A DNA stretch of 64,000 nucleotides from Pseudomonas psychrophila HA-4 (GTDB lineage: Bacteria > Pseudomonadota > Gammaproteobacteria > Pseudomonadales > Pseudomonadaceae), in assembly GCF_000282975.1 (NCBI RefSeq), contig NZ_ALJC01000117.1:16186-80185 (forward strand). Reading direction: 5' to 3'. The first letter of the stretch is position 1. Every line of letters begins with the position of its first letter. The notes under the pieces are model-generated. The model made no database searches, was not told the DNA's origin, and was given only the letters and a program-made list of their open reading frames with translations. Shown piece by piece: positions 43,900 through 51,850 of the stretch. The translations under genes were made by a program, and so were the position numbers.

Positions 43900-44711
43900 T
43901 GAGCCGCTTGCGCCGATACGGGCGAGTGGCACGCGTGCTCGCGGTGGTCAGCCTAGGGCTCGGCATGGCGAGTATTTTTGGGGTGATGGAACAACTGCGC
44001 CTGAACAGCACGATGGACCGTCGGCAGCGCTGGTCGCAGTTTTTCATGAAGCGCCTCAGCAATGCTCTGCCCTTTCAGGTCACGGTTTTTGGCGAACGGC
44101 CTGCAACGCCAATGTTGTGGGTCAGTAATCATGTGTCGTGGACGGATATTGCGTTGCTGGGGCAACTGACTCCGCTGTCGTTTTTATCCAAAGCAGAGGT
44201 GCGTGGCTGGCCGGTGGCGGGATGGCTGGCGGCCAAGGCAGGCAGTCTGTTTATTCGCCGGGGTGCAGGTGACAGTCAGCAGATTCGCGAGCAAATGACC
44301 GGTCATTTGCGACAACAGCATTCGTTGCTGATGTTTCCTGAAGGCACGACGACCGACGGACGTTCAGTGCGTACGTTTCATGGACGGCTGTTGTCGGCGG
44401 CGATTGACAGTGAGGTGTCGTTGCAGCCGGTGGCTATCCGTTATTTGCGTGAGGGTGAGCCTGACGCGATAGCGCCGTTTATTGGGGATGATGATTTGCT
44501 GTCGCATTTGCTGAGGTTGTTTTCTCACGAGCAGGCGCAGGTTGAGATTCATTTGTTGGAGCCGATTGTTTGTCAGCAGCAGGAGCGCGCGGCGCTGGCG
44601 TTTAGGGCTCAGGAAGCGATTCGGAGGGTTGTGACGGGGACACCGGAACACATCGATTTTGTAGCAGTTGCCGAGCCTGCGAGGCTACGTCCGATTGCGC
44701 AGCGATCGTAA
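43899..44711 (+). CDS. olsA: Lyso-ornithine lipid O-acyltransferase (OlsA)
   Basis: A 270-residue acyltransferase of the PlsC fold completing ornithine lipid. The HX4D motif is NHVSWTD and the second motif FPEGTTTDG. There is one N-terminal hydrophobic segment (VARVLAVVSLGLGMASIFGV). ATG 43899 overlaps the olsB stop, so translation is coupled. Codon choice in the last third is richer in G/T than in neighbours (for example TTTGTTGGAGCCG). The alternative is a general 1-acylglycerol-3-phosphate acyltransferase, but olsB adjacency favours OlsA. Confidence 0.92.
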   Translation: MSRLRRYGRVARVLAVVSLGLGMASIFGVMEQLRLNSTMDRRQRWSQFFMKRLSNALPFQVTVFGERPATPMLWVSNHVSWTDIALLGQLTPLSFLSKAEVRGWPVAGWLAAKAGSLFIRRGAGDSQQIREQMTGHLRQQHSLLMFPEGTTTDGRSVRTFHGRLLSAAIDSEVSLQPVAIRYLREGEPDAIAPFIGDDDLLSHLLRLFSHEQAQVEIHLLEPIVCQQQERAALAFRAQEAIRRVVTGTPEHIDFVAVAEPARLRPIAQRS

Positions 44712-44964
44712 GCACTTAGATTTAAACCTGCTGCGGTTTTTCGCGCGCCACAGAACTGTGGGAGTCTGGCTTGCCAGAGATGGGGGTTTGCCCGGCTGAA
44801 CACTTGTAGCCGCTGCCGAGGGCACGCCGTGACGGGCCATCCATGGCCCAACACGGCTCTCCCGGCATCCATGCCGGTCAACCCTCTGCGCAGAGCCTAC
44901 ACTCGGCCTCCCGAAGTCGCAGGTAGATCAAGATCAAAAACCAGATCAAAAGCAGGATTAAAAA
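44712..44964. repeat. olsA-acpH spacer with several repeat fragments
   Basis: This 253-bp gap contains ACTGTGGGAGTCTGGCTTGC (REP-like) and TGTAGCCGCTGCCGAGGGCA (a second REP type). It also has the dyads GGCCATCCATGGCC and CCGGCATCCATGCCGG, plus a run of near-repeats of AGATCAA at about 44925-44955. No gene is visible. Confidence 0.5.
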
Positions 44965-45549
44965 CTACTGTTGGACCTGTTTTTCTTTTTCTGCAAACGC
45001 TTGTAGCTGCGGGTAGAAGGCTCGAAAGTCTTCGCTCAGCGGTTCGTAGAGGGTGTGCAGGTCTTGCATGGCGCCCATCAGTTCTTGCGGGTGGGTCAAG
45101 CGGCGGGCGATGCCTTTGAAGACTTGCTCCAGCACGCCAAAGTCTCGATAGGATCCCAGCCAGTCGTGTGCAGCCATGTGCGGGGCGATGCTGGCCAGGC
45201 GCTTGGGTAGCTGGGGTTGCGATACCAGAACTTGGTAGAAGTCTGTGGTGAAGCGCTCTAAAGGGCCTTCGGCATAGTTCGACCAATCCCGGGCAAGGCA
45301 GTGATCGAAGAATACGTCGAGCACGATACCTGCATAACGGCGTCGGGTTTGGGTGAAGCGCGATAAGGATTGGTCAACCAAAGGGTGGGCATCAGTGAAG
45401 ACGTCGATGCTGCGATGCAACTGGATAGCAGATTCAATCGCCGCGCTGTACTGGCCCTGCAGGCGCCCTTTTACGAAGTCGCCATAAAGGCTACCGAGTA
45501 ATTCTTCTGGCCGCTGGCCACCAAGGTGCAGATGTGCGAGATAATTCAT
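44965..45549 (-). CDS. acpH: Acyl carrier protein phosphodiesterase
   Basis: A 194-residue enzyme removing the phosphopantetheine arm from holo-ACP. The N-terminus MNYLAHLHLGG is diagnostic. Other family segments are GSLYGDFVKGRLQGQY, LHRSIDVFTDAHP and RRYAGIVLDVFFDH, which hold the metal-binding His/Asp residues of this HD-like family. ATG 45549 is divergent from the ArsR-type regulator. Confidence 0.92.
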   Translation of the reverse strand: MNYLAHLHLGGQRPEELLGSLYGDFVKGRLQGQYSAAIESAIQLHRSIDVFTDAHPLVDQSLSRFTQTRRRYAGIVLDVFFDHCLARDWSNYAEGPLERFTTDFYQVLVSQPQLPKRLASIAPHMAAHDWLGSYRDFGVLEQVFKGIARRLTHPQELMGAMQDLHTLYEPLSEDFRAFYPQLQAFAEKEKQVQQ

Positions 45550-45591
45550 GCCGCGCAGTTTAGCACTCCACTATTCGGCCCAACCTATAAA

Positions 45592-45690
45592 TATCGTTAT
45601 AACCCGATATACCGATTTGTACTGATTTCAGATCAAAATCATATTTGTATATCGCGATATTACGATTTAAAGTTCGCCTCATCGCGATAT
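45592..45690. promoter_or_regulatory. ArsR-type operator array
   Basis: Three related dyads are visible: TATCG-N8-CGATA (45592-45609), ATATCGCGATAT (45649-45660, perfect) and ATCGCGATAT (45681-45690). The last two share an identical 10-mer exactly 30 bp apart, about three helical turns. They lie between acpH and the ArsR-type gene and probably bind its product. Confidence 0.62.
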
Positions 45691-45719
45691 AACGCTACAC
45701 ATCATTGAGCACTGCCATT

Positions 45720-46022
45720 ATGCCGATCGACCTCGACGAAATAATAAAAGCGCTGGCACACCCAGTACGCCGAGAAATCATTCGCCTGCTTAAAGATCCG
45801 CAGGTCGAGTTTCCTGACCAGCATCACAGCACTGAGCACGGCGTCTGTGCCGGGCAGTTCGATCAACGCTTCGGCCTGTCGCAGTCCACTGTTTCAGCCC
45901 ATTTGGCCACTTTGCAACGGGCAGGCTTGATCAGCAGCCAAAAGGTCGGTCAGTGGCACTTCTTTAAACGTAATGAGGAAACCGTCCAGGCCTTCCTCAC
46001 AAAACTGAGCCAAGAGCTTTAA
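45720..46022 (+). CDS. ArsR-family winged-helix repressor
   Basis: A 100-residue DNA-binding protein: LDEIIKALAHPVRREIIRLL, then FGLSQSTVSAHLATLQRAGL and a wing ending VGQWHFFKRNE. No clear metal-binding cysteine pair is present apart from one Cys in EHGVCAGQF, so metal sensing is doubtful. ATG 45720 is preferred to the in-frame TTG at 45705. It lies 11 bp upstream of the MFS gene and probably represses itself, the exporter and xenB through the operators at 45592-45690. Confidence 0.88.
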   Translation: MPIDLDEIIKALAHPVRREIIRLLKDPQVEFPDQHHSTEHGVCAGQFDQRFGLSQSTVSAHLATLQRAGLISSQKVGQWHFFKRNEETVQAFLTKLSQEL

Positions 46023-46033
46023 CAAGGATTTCC

Positions 46034-47200
46034 ATGCCTCTCTCGCTACTCATCCTGGCGCTCAGCGCCTTTGCCATCGGGACCACTGAGTTTGTGATCA
46101 TGGGCTTGTTGCCCGAGGTCGCAGCCGATCTGGGTGTTTCTATCCCCGGCGCTGGCTGGCTGGTGACCGGTTACGCATTGGGCGTGGCTATTGGGGCGCC
46201 TTTTATGGCGCTGGCCACGGCCAGGCTGCCGCGCAAGGCCGCTCTTGTAGCGTTGATGGGCATATTCATTGTCGGCAACCTGCTTTGCGCACTGGCCAGT
46301 GATTACAACGTGCTGATGTTTGCCCGTGTGGTCACAGCCTTGTGCCACGGCGCATTCTTCGGCATTGGCTCGGTGGTGGCCGCAGGTCTGGTGCCTGCCA
46401 ACAAGCGCGCGTCTGCTGTCGCACTGATGTTTACCGGCCTCACGCTGGCTAACGTGCTCGGCGTGCCATTGGGTACTGCTCTGGGCCAGACCGCAGGATG
46501 GCGCTCTACGTTTTTTGCTGTAACGGTGATTGGTGTCGTGGGGTTAATTGGCCTTATCCGCTTTCTACCGGCCAAGCGTGACGAGGAAAAACTCGATATG
46601 CGGTCCGAATTGGCGGCGCTCAAAGGTGCCGGAATTTGGCTCTCGCTGAGTATGACCGCGCTGTTTTCTGCATCGATGTTCACCCTGTTTACCTACGTCG
46701 CGCCATTGCTCGGTGATGTGACCGGCGTATCCCCCACTGGCGTGACCTGGACGTTGCTACTGATCGGCTTGGGCCTGACCCTCGGCAACATCATCGGCGG
46801 CAAATTGGCTGACAAGCGTTTGTCGGCCACGTTGATCGGCGTCTTCATCGCGATGGCGGTGGTGTCGACCGTATTGAGTTGGACCAGCGTTGCGCTGATT
46901 CCAACCGAGATCACGCTGTTCCTGTGGGCTACCGCCTCGTTTGCCGCGGTGCCCGCCCTGCAAATCAACGTTGTGACCTTCGGCAAAGCGGCACCGAACC
47001 TAGTGTCCACGCTGAATATCGGCGCTTTTAATGTCGGAAACGCACTTGGCGCCTGGGTAGGCGGCAGTGTAATTGCCCACGGTTTGGGCCTCACCAGCGT
47101 GCCATTGGCCGCTGCGGTACTGGCAGTCCTTGCGCTGCTGGTCACCCTGATTACTTTTCGCCAGAACGGTAACACCGTGCTGGCCACTGCTACACACTGA
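46034..47200 (+). CDS. MFS exporter, DHA1/AraJ type
   Basis: A 388-residue, 12-span major facilitator. The start LILALSAFAIGTTEFVIMGL is the hallmark of the AraJ/YdhP-type drug-proton antiporters. RLPRKAALVALMGIFIVGN and GIGSVVAAGLVPANKRASAV are the motif A and B loops. It lies between the ArsR-type repressor (11 bp upstream) and xenB (18 bp downstream) in one operon. The substrate is unknown; efflux of an electrophile or of a XenB product is a reasonable guess. Confidence 0.9.
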   Translation: MPLSLLILALSAFAIGTTEFVIMGLLPEVAADLGVSIPGAGWLVTGYALGVAIGAPFMALATARLPRKAALVALMGIFIVGNLLCALASDYNVLMFARVVTALCHGAFFGIGSVVAAGLVPANKRASAVALMFTGLTLANVLGVPLGTALGQTAGWRSTFFAVTVIGVVGLIGLIRFLPAKRDEEKLDMRSELAALKGAGIWLSLSMTALFSASMFTLFTYVAPLLGDVTGVSPTGVTWTLLLIGLGLTLGNIIGGKLADKRLSATLIGVFIAMAVVSTVLSWTSVALIPTEITLFLWATASFAAVPALQINVVTFGKAAPNLVSTLNIGAFNVGNALGAWVGGSVIAHGLGLTSVPLAAAVLAVLALLVTLITFRQNGNTVLATATH

Positions 47201-47218
47201 TCCTTGAGAGGGCTGCAT

Positions 47219-48268
47219 ATGACCACGATTTTTGATCCGATCAAGCTGGGCGATCTCGAACTGCCTAACCGCATCATTATGGCGCCGCTAACCCGCTGCC
47301 GTGCCGATGAAGGCCGAGTTCCAAACGCGCTGATGGCTGAATACTACGTTCAGCGCGCGTCTGCCGGGCTGATCTTGAGCGAAGCCACTTCGGTAACCCC
47401 TTTGGGCGTCGGCTACCCGGACACCCCAGGCATCTGGTCCGACGAGCAAGTGCGCGGTTGGACCAACATCACCAAGGCTGTACATGCCGCCGGTGGCCGT
47501 ATCTCTTTGCAACTGTGGCACGTTGGACGGATCTCGCACTCGCTGTACCTGAACGGTGAAGAACCGGTTGCACCTAGCGCCATTGCAGCCAAAGGCCACG
47601 TCAGCCTGGTGCGTCCAAAAGCTGATTACCCTGTACCGCGCGCGCTGGAAACAGCTGAGATCGCAGACATTATCGATGCGTATCGCACCGGTGCCGAGAA
47701 CGCCAAGGCAGCAGGTTTTGACGGCGTTGAAATTCATGGCGCCAACGGCTATTTGCTGGATCAGTTCCTGCAAAGCAGCACCAACCACCGTACTGATCAG
47801 TACGGTGGCTCGGTCGAGAACCGTGCACGTCTGATGCTTGAAGTCACCGATGCCATCATCGAAGTCTGGGGCGCTGGCCGGGTTGGCATGCACTTGTCTC
47901 CACGTGCCGACTTGCACGATATGGGCGATGAGAACCTGGCTGAAACCTTTGGCTATGTGGCCAGCGAACTGGGTAAGCGCGGTATCGCGTTTATCTGCTC
48001 GCGTGAGGCACAAGGCCCGGACAGCCTAGGCCCACAGCTCAAAGCAGCCTTTGGCGGTCCATACATCGTCAACGAGCGCTTCACGACCGAAAGCGCCAAC
48101 GCCTGGATCGCAGAAGGCAAGGCTGATGCTGTCGCGTTTGGCGTGCCTTTTATCGCCAACCCTGATCTGCCAGCACGCTTGAAGGCAGGTGCACCGCTCA
48201 ATGAAGCGCATCCTGAGACCTTCTACTCCAAAGGCCCGGCCGGCTACATCGACTACCCAACGCTGTAA
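47219..48268 (+). CDS. xenB: Old Yellow Enzyme-family reductase XenB
   Basis: A 349-residue FMN-dependent ene/nitro-reductase. The sequence follows remembered XenB closely: FDPIKLGDLELPNRIIMAPL, LQLWHVGRISHSLYLNGEEP, EIHGANGYLLDQFLQSSTN and the C-terminus GPAGYIDYPTL. XenB reduces alpha,beta-unsaturated carbonyls and nitro-compounds such as nitroglycerin or TNT. One difference is SHSLYLNG where SHPSYLNG was remembered. ATG 47219 follows GAGAGGGC. It is followed by a strong terminator. Confidence 0.92.
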   Translation: MTTIFDPIKLGDLELPNRIIMAPLTRCRADEGRVPNALMAEYYVQRASAGLILSEATSVTPLGVGYPDTPGIWSDEQVRGWTNITKAVHAAGGRISLQLWHVGRISHSLYLNGEEPVAPSAIAAKGHVSLVRPKADYPVPRALETAEIADIIDAYRTGAENAKAAGFDGVEIHGANGYLLDQFLQSSTNHRTDQYGGSVENRARLMLEVTDAIIEVWGAGRVGMHLSPRADLHDMGDENLAETFGYVASELGKRGIAFICSREAQGPDSLGPQLKAAFGGPYIVNERFTTESANAWIAEGKADAVAFGVPFIANPDLPARLKAGAPLNEAHPETFYSKGPAGYIDYPTL

Positions 48269-48312
48269 GCCTGACCGGTTCACCCGGACGGTTTTTCATG
48301 TGTGTGTAACGC

Positions 48313-48347
48313 AAAACGCCCAAGGCTATTAATGCCTTGGGCGTTTT
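48313..48347 (+). terminator. Intrinsic terminator of the xenB operon
   Basis: AAAACGCCCAAGGC, a seven-base loop and GCCTTGGGCGTTTT form a perfect 14-bp stem with T-run, 45 bp after xenB. The A-run on the left makes it potentially bidirectional. Confidence 0.92.
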
Positions 48348-48403
48348 ACGTTGAATTCTTCGGGGTCACGCTTGAGCCATGCGCCAAAACACTTTTTTCA
48401 GGC

Positions 48404-48534
48404 AAAAAAAAGGGGCGGTTTGACCCGCCCACATTTTTTCCCTAATCCCTTTTGTTCCTTCTCATCATCCTGATGAATTGCGTCCTGCAATGTCCTTAAC
48501 GTTCTTCCTTGAGCGCCGTGCCGATCCGTCGACA
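48404..48534 (-). ncRNA. rsmZ: RsmZ small regulatory RNA
   Basis: On the minus strand the RNA would begin TGTCGACGGAT at 48534, the 5' end recalled for RsmZ of P. fluorescens/protegens. It contains at least seven GGA motifs. Two of them sit in ideal loops: ATTGC-AGGAC-GCAAT and TCATC-AGGAT-GATGA. It ends with GGGCGG-N6-CCGCCC followed by TTTTTTTT. RsmZ titrates RsmA/RsmE proteins and relieves repression of secondary metabolism and biofilm genes. It lies downstream of rpoS in the same direction, the conserved location. Confidence 0.9.
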
Positions 48535-48708
48535 CACTTAAGATACTAGAGGCTTCTGAAATTGCTGCAACCGCACCAGTTATAGATTTTTATTACGAGA
48601 AGGTGACACGAAAAACAATGAAACCTTTAATTTTCAATAAGTTATAAAAAAATTAGGGTAAGAAAAAGTCATTCCTGACCACGTCTTACGCTGTTGGCTT
48701 ACAGAAAA

Positions 48709-48726
48709 CGTAAGTAAAGGCTTACA
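48709..48726. promoter_or_regulatory. GacA upstream activating site of rsmZ
   Basis: CGTAAGTAAAGGCTTACA matches TGTAAG-N6-CTTACA at 11 of 12 specified positions. It is centred about 183 bp upstream of the rsmZ 5' end, the distance known for GacA sites. A partial second copy (CTTACGCTGTTGGCTTACAG) lies at about 48685-48704. Confidence 0.82.
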
Positions 48727-48877
48727 ACCGCTCGCTGATAAAGCTCAACTTCGTACGTGACATGACATTTCCAACCGACATATTTAAAAGAACTGGCCCA
48801 GAGCGTGCGCTGAGCACGCGCTTCGTCAACAGCATCTGACGTGCAAGCCCATGCATTTGTGCGTTAGCGCTGCACAT

Positions 48878-49004
48878 AAAAAAACCCCGAAAATTCGCAA
48901 TATTGTTCACTTAAGCGCTACGTCCGACCGACTGTAGGAGCAATTTCGCTCCTACAGGGTCCGCTATGACTTGTGTGAACAGCATTACCGAAAAATCGGG
49001 GTTT
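48878..49004 (-). terminator. rpoS terminator with a nested REP hairpin
   Basis: On the minus strand AAACCCCGA...TGTTCAC pairs with GTGAACA...TCGGGGTTTTTTT across about 25 positions with mismatches; seven Ts follow. Inside the loop sits the perfect REP hairpin TGTAGGAGC-N6-GCTCCTACA (48933-48956). It looks like an ordinary intrinsic terminator into which a REP sequence was inserted. Confidence 0.6.
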
Positions 49005-49021
49005 CGGTCAGCAAACTAGGT

Positions 49022-50026
49022 TTACTGAAACAATGACTCACTCGACAGGCCATTACGCTCAAGAATCTCTCGCAGCCGCTTGAGCCCCTCAACCTGGATC
49101 TGTCGAACACGCTCACGGGTTAGGCCGATCTCCAGCCCAACATCTTCAAGGGTACTGCTTTCATGACCCCGCAGCCCGAAACGGCGAATCACCACCTCAC
49201 GCTGTTTGTCTGTCAGTTCGGACAGCCATTGATCAATACTCTGCGATAAATCATCGTCCTGAAGCAGCTCACAAGGGTCTGTGGGCCGATCATCAGTCAA
49301 GGTATCAAGCAGTGTTTTGTCTGAGTCGGGTCCTAAAGAAACGTCTACCGAGGACACCCGCTCATTGAGCCCAAGCATACGCTTGACCTCTGCGACAGGC
49401 TTTTCAAGCAGATTGGCAATTTCTTCAGGGGAAGGTTCGTGATCGAGCTTTTGCGTGAGTTCGCGTGCGGCTCGCAGGTAGACGTTGAGCTCTTTGACAA
49501 CATGGATCGGTAAACGGATGGTACGGGTTTGATTCATGATCGCCCGTTCAATCGTCTGGCGAATCCACCAGGTAGCGTAGGTCGAGAAGCGGAAACCACG
49601 TTCCGGATCAAATTTCTCGACAGCTCGAATCAGTCCCAGGTTGCCCTCTTCAATCAGGTCTAGCAGCGATAGCCCACGATTGACGTAGCGTCGGGCGATT
49701 TTCACCACCAGTCGCAAGTTACTTTCAATCATGCGTTTTCGCCCAGCCGGATCTCCACTCTGCGACAAGCGCGCATAGTGAACTTCTTCTGCGGGGGAGA
49801 GCAACGGGGAGAAGCCTATTTCATTGAGGTACAGCTGGGTCGCATCAAGCGCCCGGGTGTAGTCAATGTACTTGTGCTGTTTTGAAGCAGGTGCTTTTTT
49901 TGACTTGGTGCGAGTGGTAGGGGTTGAATCGTTTTCTTCTGACATCAAGTCACTTTCGATGCTGGAGTCCATAAGGAGCACCTCATCGTCGATGTCAAAC
50001 CCCGGCGCTTCTTTACTGAGAGCCAT
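49022..50026 (-). CDS. rpoS: Stationary-phase sigma factor RpoS
   Basis: A 334-residue sigma-70-family factor for stress and stationary-phase genes. Region 1.2 is DATQLYLNEIGFSPLLS. Region 2 contains GLSLLDLIEEGNLGLIRAVE and RGFRFSTYATWWIRQTIER, and region 4 ends LEDVGLEIGLTRERVRQIQV. ATG 50026 follows AAAGGACTATAAC. The frame is intact, so no rpoS-null allele is present. It is downstream of nlpD with a 10-bp perfect hairpin in its leader (50092-50125), and rsmZ follows. Confidence 0.98.
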   Translation of the reverse strand: MALSKEAPGFDIDDEVLLMDSSIESDLMSEENDSTPTTRTKSKKAPASKQHKYIDYTRALDATQLYLNEIGFSPLLSPAEEVHYARLSQSGDPAGRKRMIESNLRLVVKIARRYVNRGLSLLDLIEEGNLGLIRAVEKFDPERGFRFSTYATWWIRQTIERAIMNQTRTIRLPIHVVKELNVYLRAARELTQKLDHEPSPEEIANLLEKPVAEVKRMLGLNERVSSVDVSLGPDSDKTLLDTLTDDRPTDPCELLQDDDLSQSIDQWLSELTDKQREVVIRRFGLRGHESSTLEDVGLEIGLTRERVRQIQVEGLKRLREILERNGLSSESLFQ

Positions 50027-50091
50027 TGTTATAGTCCTTTGGTGAGTTCGACCTCAAGCTCAAGCATCGCCTTTATCCTTGGCAACGCTGG

Positions 50092-50125
50092 AGCCTGTTC
50101 CTTTTGACTACATCAGGAACAGGCT
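50092..50125 (-). promoter_or_regulatory. Hairpin in the rpoS leader
   Basis: AGCCTGTTCC and GGAACAGGCT form a perfect 10-bp stem with a 14-base loop between the nlpD stop and rpoS ATG, about 66 nt upstream of the start codon. It has no long T-run on the minus strand. It could be a weak nlpD terminator or an mRNA element influencing rpoS expression. Confidence 0.6.
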
Positions 50126-50134
50126 GGTAACTGA

Positions 50135-50962
50135 TCAACGGCGTGGAAGGAATTGCAGTGGATCTACAGGTTTACCTTGACGGCGAATTTCAAAGTGAAG
50201 TTTCACCCGGTCTGTACCAGTTGACCCCATTTCGGCAATTGTCTGTCCGACCTTGACCTGCTGCCCCTCCCGAACCAACAACCTGCGGTTATGACCATAG
50301 GCGCTGACGTAGGTATCGCTGTGTTTGATGATGACTAATTCGCCGTAGCCCCTCAATCCACTGCCGGCGTATACGACTGACCCATCAGACGCAGCCAAAA
50401 CAGGCTGTCCCAAATCTCCGGCAATATCAATACCTTTATTCAAACTACCGTTTGAAGAAAATTTACCTATCAAAATGCCATCAGCCGGCCATCCCCAACC
50501 CTTTGGAGCTGGCCCGTCCGGCAACGGCGCAGGTGCTGCCGGCGCGGTTGTTGTGGCGCCAGAACGCTTGATAACCGTGGTCTTGCTGCCTGCCGAGGAC
50601 GACACGACGGTGGTAGTCGAGCCTCCTGCGGGTACGGTGCCTGCGCGACCATCAAATCGAATGGTCTGGCCTGGAACGATCGTAAACGGCGCATCGATCT
50701 TGTTGCGTGCAGCCAGGGCTTTCCAGTCCCACCCGTAGCGAAAAGCAATTGAAAACAAGGTATCGCCACGTCGTACCACGTACTGGCCAGTAGTCACTGC
50801 AGGGCGCTGGGCCACTCCACTGCGACTACCGGTGCTTGTACTCGTTTTGGATGCACTGGAACACGCCGCCAGCAAAACCAGAGCGGCACTTAACACTAGA
50901 CCGACCGCGAGTCTCTGATAGCTTTTGGTCCCCATACGCTGCGTAATGACTGTGAGACTCAC
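50135..50962 (-). CDS. nlpD: LysM/M23 lipoprotein NlpD
   Basis: A 275-residue outer-membrane lipoprotein activating cell-wall amidases at division. The signal ends in a lipobox (LLAACSS). The LysM domain is TGQYVVRRGDTLFSIAFRYG (residues about 58-105). The C-terminal M23-like domain begins around GWPADGILIGKFSSNGSLNK; the loss of several zinc ligands typical for NlpD fits an activator rather than a protease. The start is GTG 50962 after AAAGGGAG, giving the family N-terminus MSLTVITQRMG. Internal promoters for rpoS are expected within it. Confidence 0.94.
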   Translation of the reverse strand: MSLTVITQRMGTKSYQRLAVGLVLSAALVLLAACSSASKTSTSTGSRSGVAQRPAVTTGQYVVRRGDTLFSIAFRYGWDWKALAARNKIDAPFTIVPGQTIRFDGRAGTVPAGGSTTTVVSSSAGSKTTVIKRSGATTTAPAAPAPLPDGPAPKGWGWPADGILIGKFSSNGSLNKGIDIAGDLGQPVLAASDGSVVYAGSGLRGYGELVIIKHSDTYVSAYGHNRRLLVREGQQVKVGQTIAEMGSTGTDRVKLHFEIRRQGKPVDPLQFLPRR

Positions 50963-51172
50963 CCGCCGCTCCCTTTGAAGATGGCTAAAAAATTAAAACG
51001 CCAGTAATGGCCCTTTATGGGCGCAAGTATAACTGGCCTGCGCAGCTTTACAGATCGCAAAGCCAACTCATAAACGAATTGTTTAACGTTAAACACATGC
51101 TAGGCAGGGCCTGCCCGCTGGGCTTTATGACCCGAACCCGGTCTTATAATTCATCCGGGCCGATCTAAAGAT

Positions 51173-51850
51173 TCAGGCCAGCGGCCCATTGAGCAGCGGC
51201 ACAAAGCGCACATTGCCAATCACCCGCCGGGCAAAACCGTGATCTTCACGCACGATTAGCATCAGCTGTTGAACATCACCCGCACCGACTGGAATCACCA
51301 GCCGGCCGCCGGGCGCCAGTTGATCAAGCAATGCCTGGGGCACATCCGTCGCTACAGCGGTCACGATAATACCGTTGTAAGGTGCCAGTGCTGGCCAGCC
51401 CTCCCAGCCATCACCCCAGCGGAAGACCAGGTTGCGCAGGTTGAGTTCGAGCAGCCGCTCTTTGGCCCGATCTTGCAACACCTTAATTCGCTCAACCGAG
51501 AAGATCCGCTCAACGAGTTGCGACAGCACAGCCGTCTGATAACCCGAGCCGGTACCGATCTCCATCACCTTATCTAGCGGCCCATCCTCCAGCAGCAGCT
51601 CGCTCATGCGCGCCACCATATAAGGCTGGGAGATGGTCTGATTGTTACCAATCGGCAGAGCTGTGTCTTCGTAAGCCCGGTGTGCTAGGGCTTCGTCAAC
51701 AAACAGGTGTCGGGGTGTGCGACGAATGACTTCAAGCACGTTCTGGTTAACGATGCCCTCTTCACGCAGGCGCTGAATAAGGCGCTCGCGTGTACGTTCA
51801 GAGGTCATGCCAATGCCGCGATGCATCAGGCCATCCTGCTCGCGCGCCAT
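51173..51850 (-). CDS. pcm: Protein-L-isoaspartate O-methyltransferase
   Basis: A SAM-dependent repair methyltransferase for isoaspartyl residues. Family segments are IGNNQTISQPYMVARM, VMEIGTGSGYQTAVLSQLVE and FRWGDGWEGWPALAPYNGII. ATG 51850 (225 residues) overlaps the surE stop (TGATG) and has a strong GGAGGG, so coupled translation is likely. The start used in P. aeruginosa corresponds to ATG 51808 (211 residues, MTSERTRERL), which has no ribosome-binding site here. The 210-bp gap to nlpD shows no gene. Confidence 0.95.
   Translation of the reverse strand: MAREQDGLMHRGIGMTSERTRERLIQRLREEGIVNQNVLEVIRRTPRHLFVDEALAHRAYEDTALPIGNNQTISQPYMVARMSELLLEDGPLDKVMEIGTGSGYQTAVLSQLVERIFSVERIKVLQDRAKERLLELNLRNLVFRWGDGWEGWPALAPYNGIIVTAVATDVPQALLDQLAPGGRLVIPVGAGDVQQLMLIVREDHGFARRVIGNVRFVPLLNGPLA

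Noticed and set aside
44925..44955. AGATCAA near-repeats considered as a CRISPR or tandem array
   Set aside because: Only a few irregular short copies without spacers; no CRISPR array or cas gene is present in the window.
48722..48910. 62-codon minus-strand frame near the rsmZ promoter
   Set aside because: It overlaps the rpoS terminator and the GacA site and shows no coding character.
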